From assembly GCA_947628225.1 (NCBI GenBank), contig CANQYY010000002.1:124001-188000 (forward strand): a stretch of 64,000 bases of DNA, read 5' to 3'. Numbering within the stretch: the stretch's first letter is position 1; each line of letters opens with the position of its first letter. The position numbers and the translations under genes were made by a program. Origin of the DNA: an uncultured Lachnospiraceae bacterium (GTDB taxonomy: Bacteria; Bacillota; Clostridia; Lachnospirales; Lachnospiraceae). The notes beneath the pieces are model-generated. The model made no database searches. It was not told the origin of the DNA and saw only the letters and a program-made list of their open reading frames with translations. This document shows positions 43,413-51,715 of the stretch, piece by piece.

Positions 43413-44632
43413 TGAGGCCGAAAATATGTATACCAATCGTAGAATCCCTGCGGGACGCTATTGCGGCGCAGGCAAAAAAAATAGCCGGGCTGCCGGTAGA
43501 GATGGCAGAATGGCGCATTGATTTTTATGCCGGATATGAGAGGGAGATCCCCGGCATAATCCGGGAACTAAAGAAATATCTGGGGCAAAAAGAGCTCATC
43601 GCAACGCTCCGCACAGAGGCGGAGGGAGGAGAAGAAAACGGCAGCCGGTTTGATTATTTTTCCCTGGCAGAGGAGATAATTGCTCAGGGAGCCGCCGATT
43701 ATGTGGATCTGGAAATTGAGCGGGACAGCGGCAGGATAATGGAGATCTGCAAAAAAAATGCTGACCGCAGGACAAAGATTATCGGCTCCTGCCATGATTT
43801 CCGGAAAACGCCTTCCGCCGGTTTTCTGGTAGAAATGCTGGAAAAGGCAAAAATGCTGGGATGCGATGTGGGGAAATTTGCCTGTATGCCAAAAACGGTG
43901 GAAGACACTTACCGCGTTTTCTCCGCCACGGCGGCGATGAAAGAAAAATTTCCGGATTTTCCCCTGATCACGATGTCGATGGGAAAAATCGGCGAGATCT
44001 CCAGATTATACGGAGGACTGTATGGCTCGGAAGTTTCCTTCGGGACAGCCGGTAAAGAATCGGCGCCGGGGCAGATGGATTACAGACGGATGAAAGAAGT
44101 GTTTGACAGCCTGTATGCCGGGAAGCGCCATATTGTCCTGATCGGCTTTATGGGAGTCGGGAAAACTACAATTTCCTGTGAACTTGCCAAAATGTCAAAT
44201 AGAGAGGAAATAGATACCGATTGCCGGATTGCGGAGAAGGAGAAGCAAAGCATTTCCCGGATTTTTAGCACAAAAGGGGAAGAATATTTCCGAAATCTGG
44301 AAACGGATATGATCGACGGATTGGGAAAACTTCCGCCCTCGGTTATATCCTGTGGAGGCGGCATGGCGCTGCGGGATTTAAATGTGCGCAAACTCCGGGC
44401 AATGGGAGATATTGTGCTTTTGAAAGCAGAACCGGAAACCATATGGGAGCGGGTGCGCCACAGTAAAAGCCGGCCGATCCTCAATGGGAACATGAATATA
44501 GAGTACATTAAGAAGCTGTTAAAGGAGCGGGCTCCGTATTATGAAAAAGCGGCGGAGCATGTTGTAATGACAGACCGGCGCATGCCGGAGGAGATTGCGA
44601 AAGAAATACTTGAAAAATGCGGTAAAATATAA
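43412..44632 (+). CDS. aroDK: Bifunctional 3-dehydroquinate dehydratase (type I) / shikimate kinase
   Basis: A 406-residue fusion of two shikimate pathway enzymes that are usually separate. Residues 1-235 are a type I dehydroquinase with the catalytic His in GSCHDFRKTP (about 125) and Schiff-base Lys in GKFACMPKTVED (about 152). Residues about 245-406 are a shikimate kinase with Walker A GFMGVGKTT (about 249), EEIDTDCRIAEKE (about 268), SCGGGMAL and SRPIL. The ATG at 43412, overlapping the hemerythrin stop, follows GGAGG by six bases; a TTG at 43409 is in frame. AroE, which acts between the two steps, is not included. The symbol is a description, not a standard name. Confidence 0.88.
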   Translation: MRPKICIPIVESLRDAIAAQAKKIAGLPVEMAEWRIDFYAGYEREIPGIIRELKKYLGQKELIATLRTEAEGGEENGSRFDYFSLAEEIIAQGAADYVDLEIERDSGRIMEICKKNADRRTKIIGSCHDFRKTPSAGFLVEMLEKAKMLGCDVGKFACMPKTVEDTYRVFSATAAMKEKFPDFPLITMSMGKIGEISRLYGGLYGSEVSFGTAGKESAPGQMDYRRMKEVFDSLYAGKRHIVLIGFMGVGKTTISCELAKMSNREEIDTDCRIAEKEKQSISRIFSTKGEEYFRNLETDMIDGLGKLPPSVISCGGGMALRDLNVRKLRAMGDIVLLKAEPETIWERVRHSKSRPILNGNMNIEYIKKLLKERAPYYEKAAEHVVMTDRRMPEEIAKEILEKCGKI

Positions 44633-44690
44633 TAGAATAAAAAAAGATATGTACGAACCCGAGATGCAGGGAAAATAAGGAGGAACAGAA

Positions 44691-45248
44691 ATGGTATCAG
44701 CAGGAGAATTCAGGAACGGTTTGACAGTGGAAATTGACGGAATCGTTTATCAGATTGTTGAGTTTCAGCATGTAAAACCGGGGAAAGGGGCAGCCTTTGT
44801 ACGCACGAAATTAAGAAATGTAGTGGATGGCGGCGTAGTAGAAAAAACATTCCGTCCAACGGAGAAATATCCCCAGGCCCATATTGATAAAAAGGAAATG
44901 CAGTATTTATATAACGACGGCGAAATGTACAATTTCATGGATAATGAAACCTACGAGCAGATTGCCCTGACCGAAGAAGCGGTGGGGGATTCCATGAAGT
45001 TTGTAAAAGAAAACGATAATGTAAAAATGGTTTCTTACAAAGGAAATATCTTTGCCATTGAACCGCCGATGTTTGCCGAGCTGGAAGTGACGGAAACAGA
45101 ACCGGGAGTAAAAGGCGACACCGCTACCAACGTAACGAAACCGGCTATTGTTGAAACCGGCGCTCAGGTAAGCGTTCCGATTTTCGTCAATCAGGGGGAC
45201 AGAATCCAGATTGATACCCGTACAGGGGAATATCTGAAGAGATTATAA
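44691..45248 (+). CDS. efp: Translation elongation factor P
   Basis: A 185-residue protein of three OB/KOW-like domains that relieves ribosome stalling at polyproline. The modification loop reads [17 protein letters not shown] (about 28-45), with Lys at the loop tip, and the signature [15 protein letters not shown] (about 140) is typical. It ends in [11 protein letters not shown]. The start has an AAGGAGG site. It is the last gene of a run from yqeG to efp, closed by a strong terminator. Confidence 0.96.
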   Translation: MVSAGEFRNGLTVEIDGIVYQIVEFQHVKPGKGAAFVRTKLRNVVDGGVVEKTFRPTEKYPQAHIDKKEMQYLYNDGEMYNFMDNETYEQIALTEEAVGDSMKFVKENDNVKMVSYKGNIFAIEPPMFAELEVTETEPGVKGDTATNVTKPAIVETGAQVSVPIFVNQGDRIQIDTRTGEYLKRL

Positions 45249-45264
45249 GAGTAAAAAATAAGAG

Positions 45265-45307
45265 ATACCCTTCCGCTCAGAAAACCTTTCCGGAAGGGTA
45301 TTTTTTT
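45265..45307 (+). terminator. Terminator after efp
   Basis: ATACCCTTCCG (45265-45275) and CGGAAGGGTAT (45291-45301) form an 11-bp perfect stem followed by seven T. Confidence 0.9.
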
Positions 45308-45386
45308 GTTTTTATATTATTGGGAAAATCCGCCTTGCGCGGATTGCGGCGCGATTCCCGGCCGCCGCTTTTTATCATAGGTATCA

Positions 45387-46166
45387 TCAGGAAAATAAAT
45401 CCGATAAAGTGGAAAAAGTATTTGTAATTTCCTCTACCGAGCGCTCAATATCGCTATAAATAACATCCGACTGGGAGGAAAGATCCTGCATGCTTTTGGC
45501 AACGACGGCAAAGCCCGCGCCGGCTTCCCCACAGCGGGCCGCTTCGATACTCGCGTTCAACGCCAGTATTTTCTGCTTGCTGGCAATGTTTTTTAAGCTG
45601 CGGGTATCGTTATTAATAGTCTGGATGAAGTCTTCGGAATGCCCCACCTCTTTTTGCAGGGTTTCCAACCGTCCGGCGTTTTGATATTTATAATATTCCA
45701 GATTGACTAACTGGTTGACGATCATGCCTAACAGACCGGAAGCGGCGCGGATCCGCGATTCGGTACTGATGGGAACCTTTCGCAGGGCGTTTATGTAGGC
45801 GTCCGGATCAATGTCAAGCTCCTTTGCTGTTTCCCGGAACTTTTCTTCATCCGGTTCGGCAGGTAATACCTGCCCGCCGATAATAGCTCCCACTTTTTCA
45901 TCATTGACGATAATATCGACAGAAAAATCCATCAGACCGGCATGGCAGAAATAAGTGCCGCTGCATTCGTTGTCACATTTGATGCAGCGTTTATTCCCTT
46001 CTTCGCTGCCTCTGGTATATTTCATGCAAAAATCCGTGAAATTACTGCCTTCTGTTAAATATTCGCCATCCGCTCCGACCGCAATGGCGGCAAGCCCGGT
46101 GGCATCGGAAAAATCATCCTGTATCTTTTGCAATTTATCCAAATCCATAAAATCTTTCAATTCCAT
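45387..46166 (-). CDS. Soluble PocR-domain protein with methyl-accepting-type signalling hairpin
   Basis: A 259-residue cytoplasmic protein. Residues about 10-160 form a PocR-type ligand-binding domain with conserved Cys (CIKC, ECSGTYFCHAG, about 57-75) that could bind a metal or small ligand. A helical linker leads to a short methyl-accepting signalling region, KILALNASIEAARCGEAGAGFAVVAKSMQDL (shown in part; about 208-238). There is no membrane anchor and the hairpin is too short for a full receptor. It stands alone on the minus strand with no che genes in the window. Possible roles are a soluble chemotaxis receptor or a divergent sensor. Confidence 0.8.
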   Translation of the reverse strand: MELKDFMDLDKLQKIQDDFSDATGLAAIAVGADGEYLTEGSNFTDFCMKYTRGSEEGNKRCIKCDNECSGTYFCHAGLMDFSVDIIVNDEKVGAIIGGQVLPAEPDEEKFRETAKELDIDPDAYINALRKVPISTESRIRAASGLLGMIVNQLVNLEYYKYQNAGRLETLQKEVGHSEDFIQTINNDTRSLKNIASKQKILALNASIEAARCGEAGAGFAVVAKSMQDLSSQSDVIYSDIERSVEEITNTFSTLSDLFS

Positions 46167-46266
46167 ACTAAGCTCCCCCTTTTGCCATTTGTATTTCTAT
46201 ATTGTATCATACGGCAGAGGTTTTTTCAACATACAGAAAAGACAAAAAGGGGGTATTTTTTTATAG

Positions 46267-46296
46267 TTGAAACAGACGGAAATTTTGTAGTACAAT
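46267..46296 (+). promoter_or_regulatory. Sigma-A promoter for the metallophosphoesterase gene
   Basis: TTGAAA (46267-46272), 18-base spacer, TACAAT (46291-46296), about 30 bases before the ATG at 46326, which follows ACAGGAGGCGAGG. Confidence 0.65.
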
Positions 46297-46325
46297 ATAG
46301 GAAATACAGGACAGGAGGCGAGGCT

Positions 46326-47429
46326 ATGCTGTGGGTCATTATGTCAGTTGCCATGGTAATTTGTACGGTGGTGGCAGGAGGATACTATTACATTTTAATC
46401 AACCGCTTTCTCTCTCTTTTTCTTTCTGGCATCAAGAAGCTCTGGAAAGTGGTTATTGCGTTAATTTCTCTGGTCTTGGGACTGTTAAGCGGGAATTTAT
46501 TCAGTACAACGGGAGTGATTCTTGTACATATTGCGGCGGCAGCGCTGGTAATAGAGATAGTAAATCAGATTGTAAAGAGGATCGGAAAACAAAAAGAGAA
46601 GCCGAACTGGGAGCGGATATATAAGAGCTGTCTGATACCGATCCTGATAACAGCCGTTATTTTTACCTACGGATACTTTAATATCCGAAATGTCAAAGAA
46701 ACAGAATATACTGTGCAGACGGAGAAAAATATTTCCAAAGATTACCGGGTCTTGCTTATTACTGATTCCCATTATGGCACGATTTTTGAATCCGAAACGC
46801 TGAAAGAGCTCAAGGCGCGCATGGATGCCGTAAAGGCGGATATCGTCGTCCTTGGCGGCGACATTGTGGACGAGAGTACAACAAAGGAGCAGATGAAGGA
46901 AATATTTCAGGCCTTTGGACAGATACAGTCCCGGTATGGCGTCTATTATGTTTACGGCAACCATGACCGCCAGCGGTATTCTTCTTCGCCCTATTTTTCC
47001 GAACAGGAGTTGGAGGATACGATCACGCGGAGTAATATTACAGTGTTAAAAGACAATTATGTGCAGGTCGATAAGGGATTGATACTTGCCGGCAGGGAGG
47101 ATGTCAGCCCCGCAAGAAAATCGCCCGCAGATATTTTACAGGGGGTGGATCCGGAAAATTATATTATTATGGCTGACCACCAGCCGGTGGAATATGAGGA
47201 AAATGAAAAGCAGGGGGTAGATTTGATTCTATCCGGGCATACCCACGCCGGACAGATATTCCCTTCCGGTTATGTGATGAAATATTTCCATACCTTTGAT
47301 CTGTGGTACGGACATGCCGCCCTAAACTCCATGGAAGCAGTAGTGTCGGCAGGTGTGGCGGGCTGGGGCTATCCAATCCGGACGCAGAGGCATTCGGAGT
47401 ACACGATTATCAATATTAAGAGAAAATAA
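46326..47429 (+). CDS. Membrane-anchored metallophosphoesterase (calcineurin-like)
   Basis: A 367-residue protein with three to four N-terminal membrane helices (about 2-22, 40-60, 62-85 and 100-125) and a phosphoesterase domain from about 140. Metal ligands are in LLITDSHYG (DSH at about 142), GGDIVDE, YGNHDR (about 206) and GHTHAGQIF (about 300). The start at 46326 is taken because it has an AGGAGG site, whereas the frame from 46128 would cross the divergent PocR gene. It is a YkuE-like or YaeI-like enzyme, potentially acting on lipid or nucleotide substrates at the surface. The terminator at 47436 follows. Confidence 0.85.
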   Translation: MLWVIMSVAMVICTVVAGGYYYILINRFLSLFLSGIKKLWKVVIALISLVLGLLSGNLFSTTGVILVHIAAAALVIEIVNQIVKRIGKQKEKPNWERIYKSCLIPILITAVIFTYGYFNIRNVKETEYTVQTEKNISKDYRVLLITDSHYGTIFESETLKELKARMDAVKADIVVLGGDIVDESTTKEQMKEIFQAFGQIQSRYGVYYVYGNHDRQRYSSSPYFSEQELEDTITRSNITVLKDNYVQVDKGLILAGREDVSPARKSPADILQGVDPENYIIMADHQPVEYEENEKQGVDLILSGHTHAGQIFPSGYVMKYFHTFDLWYGHAALNSMEAVVSAGVAGWGYPIRTQRHSEYTIINIKRK

Positions 47430-47435
47430 CGGGAA

Positions 47436-47490
47436 TACTACGGCTGGAACTTCCGCGAGGCTATTTCCTGGAGAATGGACAGCCGTAGTA
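47436..47490 (+). terminator. Terminator-like hairpin before csoR
   Basis: TACTACGGCTG (47436-47446) and CAGCCGTAGTA (47480-47490) are an 11-bp perfect inverted repeat with a 33-base structured loop, followed by AAATTTT. Confidence 0.6.
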
Positions 47491-47500
47491 AAATTTTAGC

Positions 47501-47529
47501 TTGCAATATACCCCATAGGGGTATATAAT
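47501..47529 (+). promoter_or_regulatory. csoR-copA promoter with CsoR-type operator
   Basis: TTGCAA (47501-47506), 17-base spacer, TATAAT (47524-47529). The spacer holds a perfect 9-bp inverted repeat ATATACCCC-ATA-GGGGTATAT (47506-47526), which matches known CsoR operators. CsoR bound here would cover the whole promoter, and copper would release it. Confidence 0.9.
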
Positions 47530-47559
47530 AACAGCATAAAAAATAAAGAGAGGTGTCTT

Positions 47560-47865
47560 ATGGCAGAGAAGGAAAGGAAGTGCTGTCAAAAAACAAAGGA
47601 GCGCTCCCGGGAGGAATATACGGATCTGATCCACCGGCTGAACCGCATAGAGGGACAGATCCGGGGGATAAAAGGGATGATAGATAAGAATGCCTATTGC
47701 ACCGATATTCTTGTGCAGGTATCGGCAGTGAATGCGGCATTAAATAGTTTTAATAAGGTTTTACTGGCGAACCATATAAAAACCTGCGTCACAAGGGATA
47801 TCAGAGAGGGAAAGGAAGAAACCGTGGACGAACTCCTTATCACATTGCAAAAGCTGATGAAATAG
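47560..47865 (+). CDS. csoR: CsoR-family copper-responsive repressor
   Basis: A 101-residue helical-bundle repressor of the CsoR/RcnR family. The copper ligands are seen as the Cys in YCTDIL (about 46), and His and Cys in ANHIKTC (about 71 and 75), the C-H-C set of true copper CsoR. DNA contact Arg/Lys residues are near the N-terminus (RLNRIEGQIRGIKGMI). The operator lies in its own promoter. It is 76 bases upstream of copA and probably cotranscribed. Confidence 0.93.
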   Translation: MAEKERKCCQKTKERSREEYTDLIHRLNRIEGQIRGIKGMIDKNAYCTDILVQVSAVNAALNSFNKVLLANHIKTCVTRDIREGKEETVDELLITLQKLMK

Positions 47866-47941
47866 AAAAACGCATGCCACAGGCAGCTTATGAGGAATCT
47901 ATTTTTATATCCAATCATAATTACAGAAAAGAGGTATCAAT

Positions 47942-50461
47942 ATGGAACAGTATACAGTGACCGGCATGAGCTGCGCCGCCTGCAGCGCCCGCATAGAAAA
48001 GGCGGTAAGCCAGGTGCCGGGAGTGACATCATGCTCTGTCAGCCTTCTGACAAATTCTATGGGAGTGGAGGGCACTGCTTCTTCTGCGGAGATTATCCGC
48101 GCGGTAGAAAAAGCGGGATACGGGGCTTTTTCCAAAAAAGAAGCGGCGGCGCCGCAGGGAGGGGAAAACGAGGCGCTGCGGGATGAGGAAACTCCGGCAT
48201 TAAAGCGCAGACTGTTTTCTTCTCTTGGTTTTTTGCTTGTACTTTTGTATTTTTCCATGGGGCATATGATGTGGAATTGGCCGCTGCCTCCCTTTTTTGA
48301 GGACAATCATATTGCAATGGGACTTCTCCAGCTTTTGCTTACCATTGCTGTTATGGTCATTAATCAGAAGTTTTTTGTAAGGGGATTTCAGGGGCTGGCG
48401 CATCGTTCGCCGAACATGGATACTTTGGTGGCGTTAGGCTCAAGCGCGGCGTTTGTATACAGCACCTATGCCCTGTTTGCCATGACAGAGGCGCAGCTCC
48501 GGGGAAATGCGGCGGGCGTAATGCAGTATATGGACAGTTTTTACTTTGAATCCGCCGCCACGATTCTGACTCTGATAACGGTAGGGAAAATGTTGGAGGC
48601 AAGGTCGAAGGGAAAGACTACAGACGCCCTGAAAAGCCTGATAAAGCTGTCGCCGAAAACCGCCGTAATCGTAAAGGACGGTAAGGAAACAGAGGTTTCC
48701 ATCAGCAAAGTAAAAAAAGGAGATATCTTTGTCGTTCGTCCGGGACAAAGCATTCCGGTGGACGGTATTGTTACAGAGGGAAGCAGCGCGGTAAATGAAG
48801 CGGCGTTGACCGGGGAAAGCATCCCGGCGGATAAAGAGGCGGGAGATATGGTTTATGCGGCTACGATGAACCAGTCCGGCTATCTTCGCTGCGAAGCCGC
48901 CCGGGTAGGGGAGGATACGACCTTATCCCAGATTATTCAAATGGTCAGTGATGCCGCCGCCAGCAAAGCGCCCATTGCCAAAGTGGCAGACCGGGTATCC
49001 GGCGTATTCGTACCGATCGTTATTGCCCTGTCGCTGATCACAGTGGCAGCCTGGCTTTTGACCGGGGCGGATGTCGGCTTTGCCCTCGCCCGGGGGATTT
49101 CTGTCCTTGTGATCAGTTGTCCCTGTGCTCTGGGGCTGGCGACGCCGGTTGCCATTATGGTGGGAAACGGCATGGGCGCCAGACATGGTATTATGTTTAA
49201 AAACGCAGAGGCGCTGGAACAGACCGGCAAAGTCCGGGTAGTAGCGCTGGATAAGACCGGGACGATAACAAAAGGGACGCCGGAGGTAACGGATATTTTC
49301 CCGGCCGGGGATATGGCGGAGAAGGAATTTATCAGCCTTGCTGCAGCCCTGGAGAAAAAAAGCGAGCATCCGCTAGCGAAGGCGGTGCTGCAATATGCAG
49401 GGGAGCGGGGAATCCTCTCGGAGGAGGTAACAGATTTCCAAGCCTTGCCGGGACATGGTTTATCTGCTTTTCTAAATGGCGAGCAGTTATTGGGAGGCAA
49501 TGATTCCTTTATCAGCGGCAGGGTAGAAATCCCCGCGCCAATAAGGGAGCAGGCTCAAATCTTTGCCAAGGAGGGAAAGACGCCATTGTTTTTTGCCAGA
49601 GGAGAAAAACTTCTGGGTATTATAGCGGTGGCGGACGTAATGAAGGAAGAAAGCCCGGAGGCGGTAAGACAGCTTCAGAATATGGGGATTTATGTCGTCA
49701 TGCTCACCGGGGATAATATGAGAACCGCAAAAGCCGTCGGGTCGCGGGCGGGAGTGGACGAGGTCATTGCCGATGTGCTGCCCGACGGAAAGGAAGCGGT
49801 CATACGGGAGTTGAAAAAAAGAGGGAAAACTGCTATGGTGGGAGATGGGATTAATGATGCTCCGGCGCTGACCCGGGCGGACATGGGAATTGCGATAGGG
49901 GCCGGTACGGATATTGCTATTGATGCAGCCGATGTGGTGCTGATGAAAAGCAGGCTCAGTGATGTTCCTGCCGCGATCCGCCTGAGCCGCGCTACCCTGC
50001 GGAATATCCATGAAAATCTATTCTGGGCATTTTTATATAATATCATTGGCATTCCCCTGGCGGCGGGAGTATGGATTCCCCTTTTCGGATGGCAGTTAAA
50101 TCCAATGTTTGCCGCCGCCGCCATGAGCCTGTCCAGTTTCTGCGTTGTGACGAATGCCCTCCGGCTGAACCTGTTTTCCCTGTATAATACAAAAAGGGAC
50201 AAAAGAATAACATCTCATAAAAAAGAAAAAAAAGAAAGCGAGGAAATGAAAATGAAAAAGACGATGGTAATTGAAGGAATGATGTGTGAACATTGTGAGG
50301 CAACCGTGAAAAAATGTCTGGAAGCCCTTCCGGAGGTTTTGGAGGCAGATGTCAGCCATAAGGAAAATAAGGCGGTGGTTACTCTTTCCGGCGAGGTAAA
50401 AGATTCCGTTCTGAAGGAAACAGTAGAAGGACAGGATTATAAGGTGGTTTCGATTCAGTAA
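47942..50461 (+). CDS. copA: Copper-exporting P1B-type ATPase with C-terminal CopZ-like domain
   Basis: An 839-residue copper exporter. The N-terminal metal domain has GMSCAACSAR (about 9). The core has TGES (about 280), the ion channel motif SCPCALG (about 387), phosphorylation motif DKTGTITKG (about 430) and GDGINDAPAL (about 640). After a Lys/Glu-rich linker (about 750-768) comes a second complete metal domain with GMMCEHCEATV, about 776-839, resembling the chaperone CopZ. Such fusions occur in Lachnospiraceae. A likely internal start in the linker (ATG at 50252) could also give a free 69-residue chaperone. A run of eight A at 50226-50233 lies just before. Confidence 0.94.
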   Translation: MEQYTVTGMSCAACSARIEKAVSQVPGVTSCSVSLLTNSMGVEGTASSAEIIRAVEKAGYGAFSKKEAAAPQGGENEALRDEETPALKRRLFSSLGFLLVLLYFSMGHMMWNWPLPPFFEDNHIAMGLLQLLLTIAVMVINQKFFVRGFQGLAHRSPNMDTLVALGSSAAFVYSTYALFAMTEAQLRGNAAGVMQYMDSFYFESAATILTLITVGKMLEARSKGKTTDALKSLIKLSPKTAVIVKDGKETEVSISKVKKGDIFVVRPGQSIPVDGIVTEGSSAVNEAALTGESIPADKEAGDMVYAATMNQSGYLRCEAARVGEDTTLSQIIQMVSDAAASKAPIAKVADRVSGVFVPIVIALSLITVAAWLLTGADVGFALARGISVLVISCPCALGLATPVAIMVGNGMGARHGIMFKNAEALEQTGKVRVVALDKTGTITKGTPEVTDIFPAGDMAEKEFISLAAALEKKSEHPLAKAVLQYAGERGILSEEVTDFQALPGHGLSAFLNGEQLLGGNDSFISGRVEIPAPIREQAQIFAKEGKTPLFFARGEKLLGIIAVADVMKEESPEAVRQLQNMGIYVVMLTGDNMRTAKAVGSRAGVDEVIADVLPDGKEAVIRELKKRGKTAMVGDGINDAPALTRADMGIAIGAGTDIAIDAADVVLMKSRLSDVPAAIRLSRATLRNIHENLFWAFLYNIIGIPLAAGVWIPLFGWQLNPMFAAAAMSLSSFCVVTNALRLNLFSLYNTKRDKRITSHKKEKKESEEMKMKKTMVIEGMMCEHCEATVKKCLEALPEVLEADVSHKENKAVVTLSGEVKDSVLKETVEGQDYKVVSIQ
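50240..50254 (+). promoter_or_regulatory. Possible internal ribosome site for a free CopZ-like chaperone
   Basis: Inside copA, GAGG (50240-50243) is followed by an ATG after 8 bases (50252-50254, in frame; another in-frame ATG at 50246). Translation from here would yield residues 771-839 only, a self-contained metal-binding chaperone of normal CopZ length beginning MKKTMVIEG. Escherichia coli makes its chaperone from copA by frameshifting; here initiation inside the gene is a simpler possibility. Confidence 0.4.
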
Positions 50462-50512
50462 AGGCGGCAGGAAACAGGATTTAAAAGCGGCAACCCCGGG
50501 TTTTGCTTACCA

Positions 50513-50541
50513 TTGACAGGCAGGCTTATTTTTAGTAAAAT
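50513..50541 (+). promoter_or_regulatory. Sigma-A promoter of the sulfur-relay cluster
   Basis: TTGACA (50513-50518), 17-base spacer, TAAAAT (50536-50541), 39 bases before the ATG at 50581. The four downstream genes (50581-53642) are tightly spaced or overlapping, so this promoter probably drives them all. Confidence 0.75.
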
Positions 50542-50580
50542 TTCGTCGTAATGGATAGCAGGAAAAAAGGAAGGATAATT

Positions 50581-51411
50581 ATGGCATTGACAGAGGAACA
50601 ATTAGAACGCTACTCCCGGCATATCGTGTTAAAGGGAGTGGGGCTGTCCGGTCAAAAGAAACTCCTCGAGGGCAAGGTTCTTGTCATAGGAGCGGGAGGA
50701 CTGGGCTCGCCGGCGTTACTCTATTTAGCGGCGGCGGGAGTGGGGATGCTGGGAATCGCAGACGGCGACCGGGTAGAATTGTCCAATTTGCAGAGGCAGG
50801 TCATCCACGATACTTTTCAGGTAGGGCAGTGGAAGGCAGAATCTGCGGAGAAGATGATACACAGAATAAATCCGGAGGTCAGGACTGTTTTGTACAGGGA
50901 GAGGATGACGGCAGAAAATATTGCCGGGATAATCCGCGAGTATGATTTTATTATCGATGGTGTGGATAGCTTTTCCTCTAAATTTCTCATTAACGATGCC
51001 TGCGTACTGGAGAAAAAACCCTTTTGCCATGCCGGAGTCCGCGGTTTTTACGGACAGGTTATGACCTATGTGCCGGGGCGGGGGCCCTGTTACCGCTGCG
51101 TTTTTGAAGAGATACCGCCGGCAGGGGAGATGGACAGCTGTTCCCAGGCAGGCGTTCTGGGGACAATGCCAGGGATTATCGGCAGCCTCCAGGCACTAGA
51201 GGCGCAAAAATATCTGTTAGGGGCAGGAGAGCTTCTAACGGGAAAAATACTGACCTTTGACGGGCTTTCTATGAAGTTTCGCGCCGTTTCTGTCCCTGAG
51301 GCGTCCCCCGGATGCCGCGTATGTGGGAAAGAAGCGGATATCCGCCGGCTGAGGGAAGAAGAATATCAGGAAAACAATTCCTGTGAATGGAAGAGAGAAG
51401 GAGCGAAATGA
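50581..51411 (+). CDS. MoeB/ThiF/HesA-type E1-like adenylyltransferase
   Basis: A 276-residue E1-like enzyme that adenylates the C-terminus of small sulfur-carrier proteins (MoaD, ThiS and relatives). The ATP site is GAGGLGSPALLYLAAAG (about 38) with ADGDRVELSNLQRQ, and the zinc Cys pairs are CYRC (about 174) and CRVC (about 252). The position of the active-site Cys is CSQAGVLGTMPG. The ATG at 50581 follows AAGGAAGG; the frame could start at 50551 but with no ribosome site. No MoaD or ThiS-like gene is in the window. It overlaps the next gene by four bases (ATGA). Confidence 0.88.
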   Translation: MALTEEQLERYSRHIVLKGVGLSGQKKLLEGKVLVIGAGGLGSPALLYLAAAGVGMLGIADGDRVELSNLQRQVIHDTFQVGQWKAESAEKMIHRINPEVRTVLYRERMTAENIAGIIREYDFIIDGVDSFSSKFLINDACVLEKKPFCHAGVRGFYGQVMTYVPGRGPCYRCVFEEIPPAGEMDSCSQAGVLGTMPGIIGSLQALEAQKYLLGAGELLTGKILTFDGLSMKFRAVSVPEASPGCRVCGKEADIRRLREEEYQENNSCEWKREGAK

Positions 51412-51698
51412 AAAATAGAAACCTGTCTGTTTGTGAATTTATGGAAGGAAGCAGGGAAGAGGTAATTTATGTGGATATCCGGGAGGAGCAGTATGCCCGC
51501 TACGGTACGATAGGAGAGGCGAAAAACATACCCGCCGGCCGGCTGCAGGAGTTGTACCGGCTTCCCCGGGACAAAAAGATTTATGTTTTCTGCCAGAAGG
51601 GAGAAATCAGCGGGGAAATAGTAGAGGTGCTTTTGGATGCAGGGTATGACGCTTATCATCTGGAGGGCGGTTATTTAGCATATCTGGCTACATTGTGA
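51408..51698 (+). CDS. Single-domain rhodanese
   Basis: A 96-residue rhodanese with the catalytic Cys in VFCQKGEIS (about 64) and the C-terminal signature LEGGYLAYL. These proteins carry a persulfide. The ATG at 51408 overlaps the MoeB-like gene stop (ATGA), implying coupled translation. Together they could load sulfur onto a carrier protein: the E1 activates, the rhodanese donates. The position of the loop residues (QKGEIS) is atypical, so substrate is uncertain. Confidence 0.82.
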   Translation: MKNRNLSVCEFMEGSREEVIYVDIREEQYARYGTIGEAKNIPAGRLQELYRLPRDKKIYVFCQKGEISGEIVEVLLDAGYDAYHLEGGYLAYLATL

Positions 51699-51715
51699 GG
51701 AAGCAGGGATTTGTT

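Noticed and set aside
44605..44640. Promoter directly before efp
   Set aside because: TATAAT is present at 44628 but the TTGAAA-like element is only 12 bases away, so a normal promoter is not supported.
50226..50233. Run of eight A in copA as a frameshift that breaks the gene
   Set aside because: The reading frame is continuous through the run and both flanking domains are intact, so no pseudogene is called. Slippage remains possible.
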